The notes beneath the pieces were generated by a model. The model was not told the origin of the DNA and searched no databases. It worked only from the letters and a program-made list of their open reading frames with translations. 8,881 nucleotides of DNA from Actinomycetota bacterium (GTDB lineage: Bacteria > Actinomycetota > Actinomycetes > Nanopelagicales > Nanopelagicaceae): assembly GCA_010028225.1 (NCBI GenBank), contig RGOY01000046.1:1-8881 (forward strand), in the 5' to 3' direction. Below, piece by piece: positions 1-5,341 of this stretch (positions are counted from its first letter, which is position 1; each line of letters starts with the position of its first letter). Both the position numbers and the translations under genes were made by a program.

Positions 1-416
1 CGGTCTGGATCCAGAATCCAGCCCGAAATCAACGCATGCTTCCAAGGTAGAACTTTTTCTTCAAGATGACGGAGATTCGTTTCGTTCTCGGCAATCATCA
101 ATCCGCCATTGCTCGAGACTTCTAGGTCAACGCCTAGTTCATCTGAAAGCCCTTTCCAGATCTCGAGTGAATCTGCGAGTATGGAGAGTCCATGGAGAAA
201 CTGCTTTGCCCAGCCGATTCCTAACTCTTCAAACGGTTCATATTGGATCTGGCCATGCAAACTTCCTGCATTTCTCCCCGAGGCTTGCGTATTGAGATCG
301 AACTCTTCAAGGAGTGCGACATTCGCACCTTGCTTCGCAAGTTGATAGGCGCTCGATGCACCTATGGCTCCCCCGCCAATGACGATGACATCAAAGGATT
401 TATCTGGCGTCATCAT
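1..416 (-). CDS. DAO-family FAD-dependent oxidoreductase (D-amino acid / hydroxyproline / sarcosine oxidase type), C-terminus beyond window
   Basis: The first 138 residues are visible; the gene runs off the left edge. It opens with a Rossmann beta-alpha-beta FAD site: VIVIGGGAIG at residues 10-19 (GxGxxG at 14-19), with Glu37 at the end of the second strand placed to bind the adenosine ribose. The motif ASGRNAGSLHGQ (45-56) is the usual flavin-proximal segment of the DAO superfamily, which includes D-amino acid dehydrogenase, glycine/sarcosine oxidase and D-hydroxyproline dehydrogenase. Such enzymes oxidise the C-N bond of amino or imino acids, in the cytoplasm or at the inner face of the membrane. 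Start choice: two ATGs are adjacent (416 and 413). The first lies exactly 7 bases from a TATCAT -10 and there is no Shine-Dalgarno, which suggests leaderless translation. The gene diverges from the DHDPS-family gene at 486. The family call is secure; the substrate is not visible because the substrate-binding half is missing. Confidence 0.88.
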   Translation of the reverse strand, partial: MMTPDKSFDVIVIGGGAIGASSAYQLAKQGANVALLEEFDLNTQASGRNAGSLHGQIQYEPFEELGIGWAKQFLHGLSILADSLEIWKGLSDELGVDLEVSSNGGLMIAENETNLRHLEEKVLPWKHALISGWILDPD

Positions 417-421
417 CGGGC

Positions 422-428
422 TATGATA
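422..428. promoter_or_regulatory. Symmetric bidirectional -10 element (TATGATA)
   Basis: TATGATA reads as TATGAT on the plus strand (422-427) and TATCAT on the minus strand (428-423). On the minus strand its last T is at -7 relative to the ATG at 416, so transcription would start at the start codon and give a leaderless mRNA. On the plus strand the start would fall near 434-435 (G/A), giving a leader of about 51 nt with a Shine-Dalgarno for the DHDPS-family gene. No good -35 is visible on either strand (TTTATC at 399-404 is only a 3/6 match). That is tolerable for actinobacterial TANNNT promoters. The promoter is inferred from sequence alone. Confidence 0.5.
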
Positions 429-439
429 ACTAAGAGAAG

Positions 440-462
440 CGAATACCGATGTTCGGTACTCG
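440..462. promoter_or_regulatory. 23-bp near-perfect palindrome, likely operator between divergent genes
   Basis: The inner arms are TACCGA (444-449) and TCGGTA (453-458) around a TGT centre. Outside them C440-G462, G441-C461 and A442-T460 also pair, with A443/C459 the only arm mismatch, so 9 of 10 positions are symmetric. The site lies just downstream of the plus-strand start predicted near 434 and about 24-46 bases upstream of the minus-strand start at 416. A dimeric repressor bound here could control both genes. It could instead fold as a hairpin with a 3-nt loop in the leader of the DHDPS-family mRNA. No regulator gene is in the window, so the binding protein is unknown. Confidence 0.55.
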
Positions 463-485
463 ACAAGAGATCCTAAGAGGTCGAT

Positions 486-1412
486 ATGAGCGAAGAGTTT
501 CGTGGAAGTTACGGCGTTCTAGTAACTCCTTTCACTCAAGGTGGAAAGAACATCGACATCGATGCGCTCAAACGACTATTAGATTGGCAGGTAGCTAGTA
601 AGTCTCCTGGCGTCATCATGCTTGGCACAACGGGAGAGTTCTTGACTATCACTGATGAAGAGCGTCGACTCATCGTAGAGACGACAGTGAAACACATGGC
701 AGGTCGAGCCAAAGTCTTGGTCGGGACGATGAACGCTTACACGCCGAATGCGGTGCGATATAGCGCCGAAGCGCAGGAGTTGGGTGCCGATGGCCTCATG
801 ATTCTTCCTCCCTACTACTACACCCCTACTCATGATGAGATTTATGGATACTACAAAGCCATATGTGAGAAAGTTTCGATTCCCATCATGGTCTACAACA
901 ATCCCTTTACCTCGAATGTCGATATGCCAGCGCGATTTATCGGAAAGTTGGCCAAAGATTTCGAACAGATTCGTTACATCAAGGAAGCGAGTAAAGATGT
1001 GGCGAGAGTCAAAGATGTGATTGATGAGTCGGATGGACTAGTCAAAGTTTTTGCTGGTGAACGCGTTGTCGAGTCATACATGCTTGGTGCCACTGGTTAT
1101 GTCAATCCTTACGCGAACTACATCCCTGAAGCATCCACTTTGATCTGTGAACTCTTGGCGAAGAAGGAGTACACAAAAGCAGAGCGAATCGCCTCATACA
1201 TCAATCGAATTGACCACACCATCGCCGAGGGTCATCCGCTCTATGGTCATCAGTGTTACTCGAAAGCGCTTGCCGCCGCTCGGGGTTATCCCGTTGGAGA
1301 TGTCCGTCCACCGATAACCACTTTTGCTTCCCTTGTCGGGGAAGAGAAGTCGAGAATCACAAAGCTCATGGCGATGATTGATGAGCTCAACGCCATCCTC
1401 CCCTCGCTTTAG
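486..1412 (+). CDS. Dihydrodipicolinate synthase / N-acetylneuraminate lyase superfamily aldolase or dehydratase-deaminase (probably not true DapA)
   Basis: 308 residues, the normal length for this class I TIM-barrel family, which forms a Schiff base between a lysine and a 2-oxo acid. Visible signatures are GTTGEF (47-52, carboxylate-binding Thr48/Thr49), PYY (109-111), YNNP (137-140, catalytic Tyr137) and IKEAS (165-169, Schiff-base Lys166). In DapA an arginine five residues after the catalytic tyrosine (Arg138 in E. coli) grips aspartate semialdehyde. Here that position is Thr142, which argues against lysine biosynthesis and for a catabolic member: for example pyrroline-4-hydroxy-2-carboxylate deaminase, a keto-deoxy sugar acid dehydratase, or another 2-oxo acid lyase. 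The ATG at 486 follows AGAGG (475-479) at good spacing. The gene diverges from the FAD oxidase and converges on the amidohydrolase, overlapping its stop by 4 bases. Pairing with the FAD oxidase favours the hydroxyproline option, by inference only. Confidence 0.9.
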   Translation: MSEEFRGSYGVLVTPFTQGGKNIDIDALKRLLDWQVASKSPGVIMLGTTGEFLTITDEERRLIVETTVKHMAGRAKVLVGTMNAYTPNAVRYSAEAQELGADGLMILPPYYYTPTHDEIYGYYKAICEKVSIPIMVYNNPFTSNVDMPARFIGKLAKDFEQIRYIKEASKDVARVKDVIDESDGLVKVFAGERVVESYMLGATGYVNPYANYIPEASTLICELLAKKEYTKAERIASYINRIDHTIAEGHPLYGHQCYSKALAAARGYPVGDVRPPITTFASLVGEEKSRITKLMAMIDELNAILPSL

Positions 1413-1423
1413 AGCGAGTTTCT
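1403..1423. terminator. Hairpin shared by two convergent stop codons; weak terminator for the DHDPS-family gene
   Basis: CTCGCT (1403-1408) and AGCGAG (1413-1418) form a perfect 6-bp stem closed by the tetraloop TTAG (1409-1412). The loop holds both stop codons: TAG of the plus-strand gene (1410-1412) and TAA of the minus-strand amidohydrolase (1411-1409). On the plus strand the stem is followed by TTTCT, a short U-rich tail. On the minus strand it is followed by a G-rich run with no U tract, so any intrinsic termination there would be poor. The stem is short, so the structure is clear but the function is moderate in likelihood. Confidence 0.5.
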
Positions 1424-2605
1424 GATTACTGCTCCCGACTGCACCACAAGGTCAATCTCACGAAGATTTTGTGGGTCATCGAGTGGATTGCCGCGAGTTG
1501 CAATGAAGTCGCCTGCAAATCCTTCACGAATCTGACCTAGGAAATTCTCTTGCTTGATCAACTTAGCTGCCGTTGAGGTGATTGATTGCAGCGATTTGAG
1601 AGTGCTCAAACCTGCTTCATGCATCAAGAAGAGTTCATGCAGGGCCGCCGGGACCCCATCGACGAGATCACCTGGTGGGTAATCCGTGCCGTTGGTCATC
1701 TTGATATTTGCCTTGATGGCAAGTTTCACGCTGGCGAGATGTCGTTCGCTCGCCTTCAGAGCATTTTGTATTGAAGGCTCTTCAAATCCTTTTGCTCGCA
1801 TCCATGACTCAGAGCGCGTAACGCAGAGAGTCGGCGAGTAAAAGACGTCTTTGGCTGCCATCTGATCGACCGTCTCCTGATCCATCACATAACCATGTTC
1901 GAATGAGCGCACGCCTAGACGAAGTGCTTGTTGAATTGCTTTTGATTCACCGGCATGCGCGACCACATAGGTGTCATGTTCCGTCGCGGCCTTGACGACA
2001 CCACGAATCTCGTCATCACTCATCTCAGGTACATCAGGACTCTCTCCTGCATGGGCCAGACCGCCTGTGATGAAGATCTTGATGTGATCGGCACCTGCAC
2101 TGAGTTCATCGAGTGCAGCTTGATAGAAGCCTTCAAAGTCCTTTGCGTAACTGCATGCTGAACCTCGACCGTGACCATCGGGCGTTGAGATTGCGCGCCC
2201 AGCACCAAATATTCGCGGTGATTTCATCCATCCCGCCGCAAAAGCTTTGCGAAGCATCAGGTCTGCCTGATTCTGCTCGTGGACTGAGCGGATTGTGGTG
2301 ACACCAGAGAGCAATGCATCTGAAGCCCGTTGGGCTGAGCGATAAGCAGTCACCGCAGGATTTTCATTCGGGTCAGTGAGCGAGAATGGAAAGACGACAG
2401 AGAGATGGGTATGACAGGAGATCAAACCCGGAAAGAGGAATCGTCCGTCAAGGTCGATCACTTCATCGGATAGACCACGCTCTGCATAGGACGTTGACCC
2501 TGTGATCTCAGAGATTTTGCCATCTTCGCCGACTCGAACCGCACCTAGTGGCTTAGCCACACCTTCGATGACGTCAATGACCCGCGTGTTTGTGAAGATA
2601 GTCAT
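1409..2605 (-). CDS. COG1228 amidohydrolase, prolidase / Xaa-Pro dipeptidase-like (imidazolonepropionase-related)
   Basis: 398 residues, full length for the amidohydrolase superfamily. The N-terminal composite beta domain ends in LFPGLISCHTHLS, where His65 and His67 are the first two metal ligands. Lys176 in DHIKIF is the position of the carboxylated bridging lysine. His217 (VVAHAGE), His237 (FEHGY) and Asp308 (NGTDYP) complete a binuclear zinc site. This ligand set is that of the COG1228 group, whose characterised environmental members (Sgx9260 type) are prolidases releasing C-terminal proline from dipeptides; related members prefer C-terminal Arg/Lys. There is no signal peptide, so it should act in the cytoplasm on peptides brought in by the upstream transporter. 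The ATG at 2605 follows a GGGGGT purine run. It begins about 38 bases after the second ATPase and is probably the last gene of that operon. Fold and metal site are secure; dipeptide specificity is inferred from subfamily and context. Confidence 0.88.
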   Translation of the reverse strand: MTIFTNTRVIDVIEGVAKPLGAVRVGEDGKISEITGSTSYAERGLSDEVIDLDGRFLFPGLISCHTHLSVVFPFSLTDPNENPAVTAYRSAQRASDALLSGVTTIRSVHEQNQADLMLRKAFAAGWMKSPRIFGAGRAISTPDGHGRGSACSYAKDFEGFYQAALDELSAGADHIKIFITGGLAHAGESPDVPEMSDDEIRGVVKAATEHDTYVVAHAGESKAIQQALRLGVRSFEHGYVMDQETVDQMAAKDVFYSPTLCVTRSESWMRAKGFEEPSIQNALKASERHLASVKLAIKANIKMTNGTDYPPGDLVDGVPAALHELFLMHEAGLSTLKSLQSITSTAAKLIKQENFLGQIREGFAGDFIATRGNPLDDPQNLREIDLVVQSGAVIRNSL

Positions 2606-2635
2606 GAATACCCCCGATTTTGGTCTGAGCTAGAT

Positions 2636-2728
2636 CTAAAAAGTCAGGGCTTTAGGCGAACTACCTGCATCTTGCAAGATACAAGAGACTTTTCGCCCAT
2701 CATTGAGTGAGATCTGCATCGGCTCATT
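2636..2728 (-). other. Displaced C-terminal coding segment of the second ATPase (frame -1), indicating a one-base frameshift
   Basis: After Leu260 of the ATPase (codon at 2730-2728) the annotated frame gives a tail rich in Met, Ser, Lys and Cys that does not look like a family C-terminus. Reading from 2728 in the -1 frame gives NEPMQISLNDGRKVSC and then ILQDAGSSPKALTF, ending at a TAG at 2636. That tail looks far more like a genuine ABC ATPase end. Adding one base near 2724-2730 would join the two into a protein of about 290 residues. No canonical X-XXY-YYZ slippery heptamer is present, so mutation or a sequence error is likelier than programmed frameshifting. Confidence 0.55.
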
Positions 2729-3507
2729 AACACCAAAGCCTTCCCATCAGCGTGAGGAATCGCAGACATCAACGCTTTGGTGTACGGGTGAGCCGGGAAA
2801 TTCCAGATCTCTTCGGTCTTTCCCGTCTCGACAATCTTGCCGAGATACATCACTGCAACTCGATCCGAGATGCGCCTGACGATCGAGAGATCATGAGAAA
2901 TGAAGATCAATCCCATTTGAAATTCTTCGACTAAGTTAACTAAGAGATTTGCTACTGCCGCTTGCGAGGATGTGTCGAGAGCAGAAATTGGCTCATCGGC
3001 GATGATCACCTTCGGTGAAATTGCGAGCGCCCTGGCGATGGCGATTCTCTGTCGCTGTCCTCCTGAAAATTGATGGGGATATCTCTCAACCGCATTCCTT
3101 GGCAGACCAACTCGCTCGAGTAGAGATGCTGCTTTCTCAATAGCTTCACCTTTAGAGACGCCGCCAATGCGCGGTCCGTCAGCAATCTGATCACCGATCT
3201 TTCGCCGTGGATTGAGCGATCCATAAGGGTCTTGGAAAATCATCTGGAGATTTCGAAAGTGAGCGTCGCGTTGCCCCCTTCCAATCTTTGTCACCGGTTG
3301 ACCATCGAAGGTAACTTCACCCTCCGCCCCTTGCAAGATTCCGACTATTGCTTTTCCGAGAGTTGATTTACCGCAACCTGATTCACCGACAAGTCCGAGA
3401 ATCTCACCAGCCCCAACTGAAAGATCAACTCCCGCTACTGCTCGCACTTTCTGATCGCCTCGGGTGTACTCGACGGCCAGGTTCTTCACTTCCACGATTG
3501 GCTTCAT
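2644..3507 (-). CDS. dppF: Peptide ABC transporter ATP-binding protein, DppF/OppF type, C-terminus apparently frameshifted
   Basis: 287 residues as read. It is one of two nucleotide-binding subunits that hydrolyse ATP to drive peptide import, on the cytoplasmic face of the permease dimer. Motifs in order: Walker A GESGCGKST (41-49), Q-loop in FQDPYGSLNP (Gln92), signature FSGGQRQR (147-154), Walker B VIIADEP (167-173, catalytic Glu172), D-loop SALD (175-178), H-loop His205, and the Opp/Dpp-specific HPYT (240-243). All catalytic residues are intact. The tail after residue 260 is suspect: the -1 frame gives a more plausible end at 2636. Neither version carries the C-terminal cysteine cluster seen in its partner. 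The ATG overlaps the partner's stop as ATGA (3507-3504), with AGGGG about 8 bases upstream, so translational coupling is likely. Confidence 0.9.
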   Translation of the reverse strand: MKPIVEVKNLAVEYTRGDQKVRAVAGVDLSVGAGEILGLVGESGCGKSTLGKAIVGILQGAEGEVTFDGQPVTKIGRGQRDAHFRNLQMIFQDPYGSLNPRRKIGDQIADGPRIGGVSKGEAIEKAASLLERVGLPRNAVERYPHQFSGGQRQRIAIARALAISPKVIIADEPISALDTSSQAAVANLLVNLVEEFQMGLIFISHDLSIVRRISDRVAVMYLGKIVETGKTEEIWNFPAHPYTKALMSAIPHADGKALVLMSRCRSHSMMGEKSLVSCKMQVVRLKP

Positions 3508-4496
3508 CGACTGACCCCTGCAGAAGAATCAGAAGTATCGAATGGATCGACGCTACAGAAGATTCGACGTGAACCATCGATATCAACCTTATTGGGAACG
3601 CCTGTCTTGCACTCACTTTGCGCAAAAGAACAGCGAGGATGAAATGCACAACCGGATGGGAATTTTCCGAGTTCGGGGGGCATGCCATCGATAGCAATCA
3701 AGCGCTTGCCATCAGCGCCAGAATCTGGGAGAGCATCGATTAAGCCTCGAGTGTAAGGATGGCGAGGCCGTGTCAGCACTTGACTCGTCAACCCAGACTC
3801 CACCTCTGCGCCGGCGTACATGATCATTATTCGATCGGTGAGGGCGGAGAGAACGCCGAGGTCATGTGTGATGACAATGACCGAGAGATTCTGACTCTTT
3901 CGTAACTCATCAAGAAGTTTCAAGATTCCAGCTTGAACGGTGACATCAAGAGCAGTTGTAGGTTCATCAGCAATCAGCAATTTCGGCTGACAAGCAAGCG
4001 CCATCGCAATCGCGATGCGTTGTCTCATGCCACCAGAAAACTGGCTTGGATGTGCTTTCAATGCCGTCTTCGGATCTGGGATTTTTACGGTGTCAAGAAG
4101 TTCAAGGGCCCGGGCTCTCGCTTCAGATTTTGAGACTTTTCGATGGTGACGCAAGTGCTCGGTCAATTGCGTCTCAATCGTGAGCATCGGATGCAGAGAT
4201 GTCATCGGATCCTGGAAAATCATCGCGACATCTTTTCCTCGAATTCGCCGGAAATCCCTCGGCTTGAAGCCCACCAACTCCTGGCCATCGAAGTTAATGG
4301 ATCCCGACGCCTTGCCCTTATAAGGGAGCAAACCCATGACGCTAAGTGCAGTCATAGTCTTTCCGCTACCGCTCTCTCCAGCAATTCCGAGAATCTGTCC
4401 ACGCTCAATATCGAATGAGAGATTTCGAACTGCATCTGCCGGACCACTTCCGGTCATCAGCGTGACAGTGAGATTTCGAACCGAAAGTAGTGTCAT
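3504..4496 (-). CDS. dppD: Peptide ABC transporter ATP-binding protein, DppD/OppD type, with C-terminal four-cysteine motif
   Basis: 330 residues, normal for DppD/OppD. Walker A GESGSGKT (40-47), Q-loop Gln95 in FQDPMTSLHP, signature FSGGMRQR (153-160), Walker B LLIADEP (173-179, catalytic Glu178), H-loop His211, then the oligopeptide-type extension with HPYT (246-249). The extension contains Cys283, Cys289, Cys296 and Cys314 (GCAFHPRCS and following), the conserved set that holds an iron-sulfur cluster in some peptide ABC ATPases. It pairs with the DppF-type subunit, which lacks this set, to form a heterodimeric motor. The ATG at 4496 overlaps the upstream permease stop by one base (TAATG), with AAAGG about 12 bases upstream. 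Its own stop overlaps the next gene as ATGA. The protein looks complete and active. Confidence 0.95.
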   Translation of the reverse strand: MTLLSVRNLTVTLMTGSGPADAVRNLSFDIERGQILGIAGESGSGKTMTALSVMGLLPYKGKASGSINFDGQELVGFKPRDFRRIRGKDVAMIFQDPMTSLHPMLTIETQLTEHLRHHRKVSKSEARARALELLDTVKIPDPKTALKAHPSQFSGGMRQRIAIAMALACQPKLLIADEPTTALDVTVQAGILKLLDELRKSQNLSVIVITHDLGVLSALTDRIMIMYAGAEVESGLTSQVLTRPRHPYTRGLIDALPDSGADGKRLIAIDGMPPELGKFPSGCAFHPRCSFAQSECKTGVPNKVDIDGSRRIFCSVDPFDTSDSSAGVSR

Positions 4497-5341
4497 TAGT
4501 CGCGAAGCGCCTTTGCAGTGCGAGGATCAAGTGCATCACGAAGCGCATCCCCTATGAAATTAAAGGCAAGGACTGCGCTCAAGATTGCAAGCCCTGGGAA
4601 TAGTCCTACCCACCAACGATCGAAGTTCACAGCGCCCATCGAAACCATTGATCCCCACTCTGCCGCTGGCGGTTGTGCGCCAAGGCCAAGGAATGAAAGA
4701 CCTGAGAGGAGCAGGAGTGCATTTCCAACTTCAAGGGAGGCGAGAACGAAAACGGGACCGGCAAGATTGGGACGTAGATCAACTACAAGAGTACGAAGCG
4801 ATGAGGAACCAAGCAGCGATGAAGCCGTCACGTAATCATTCTGTTTCGCATTCAATATCAATCCACGGACTAATCGTGCATAGACGGGCCAGGAGACTAT
4901 GGTGATTGCGATAACTGCATTTCGAATCTCAGGTCCAAGCGCTGCAGCAACTGCCATAGCAAGAACAATCGCTGGGAATGCGAAGAACATATCGGTAAGG
5001 CGCATGATGATTGCATCGATTCGCCCACCGAAGTACCCCGAGATGCCACCAATGATGGAGCCAAGGAGTGCTGAGAGGACCACCAGAAGTATTGAATAAG
5101 GAAGCGAGATTCTCGCACCGTAGATGACTCGACTGAAAATATCCCGATTAAGTTCATCGGTTCCCATCCAGTGAAGTGCTCCCGGAGTCAAGAACTTATC
5201 TGAGTCTTGAGCCAATGGATCGTAGGGAGAGATTAACGGCGCGAATATCGCAGCAAATACCCAGAAGGAGATAATCACAATTCCAACAACTGCTAGCGGC
5301 TGACGCCAAATAGAGTTCGAATTTCCAAAGCGCGAGGCCAT
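4496..5341 (-). CDS. dppC: Peptide ABC transporter permease, DppC/OppC type
   Basis: 281 residues with about six membrane segments (roughly 15-37, 80-105, 117-137, 141-160, 196-222, 245-265). The N-terminal OppC-like cytoplasmic stretch is followed by the first helix and the periplasmic motif ending in GTDELNRDIFSR (60-71), a hallmark of DppC (usually GTDxxGRDxxSR; Asn replaces the Gly here). The coupling (EAA) loop runs from NDYVTASSLLG (168-178) to DLRPN (188-192). Compared with the usual DYVxAARxxG...RHILPN it has lost the Arg of AAR and the Arg-His pair, which is unusual though the key Gly and Pro remain. LSFLGLGAQPPAAEWGSM (215-232) is also typical of the family. It forms the heteromeric channel with the preceding permease and overlaps both neighbours by one base (TAATG at each junction). 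Confidence 0.94.
   Translation of the reverse strand: MASRFGNSNSIWRQPLAVVGIVIISFWVFAAIFAPLISPYDPLAQDSDKFLTPGALHWMGTDELNRDIFSRVIYGARISLPYSILLVVLSALLGSIIGGISGYFGGRIDAIIMRLTDMFFAFPAIVLAMAVAAALGPEIRNAVIAITIVSWPVYARLVRGLILNAKQNDYVTASSLLGSSSLRTLVVDLRPNLAGPVFVLASLEVGNALLLLSGLSFLGLGAQPPAAEWGSMVSMGAVNFDRWWVGLFPGLAILSAVLAFNFIGDALRDALDPRTAKALRD

Noticed and set aside
5..14. Perfect 10-bp palindrome CTGGATCCAG
   Set aside because: It lies in the coding region of the FAD oxidoreductase, is short, and nothing around it suggests a regulatory or mobile role.
2724..2735. Programmed -1 ribosomal frameshifting in the DppF-type gene
   Set aside because: The sequence at the shift lacks a slippery heptamer and no stimulatory structure is evident; a simple indel or sequence error is more economical.
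4002..4017. Inverted repeat CATCGC/GCGATG in the DppD-type ATPase gene
   Set aside because: It falls on the conserved segment after the ABC signature (RQRIAIAMAL), so codon choice for Ile-Ala repeats explains it.
4518..4905. Overlapping plus-strand open frames of about 105 codons opposite the DppC-type permease
   Set aside because: They lie wholly antisense to a well-supported permease gene, have low-complexity Arg/Ser/Pro composition and no recognisable motif; they are frame shadows.
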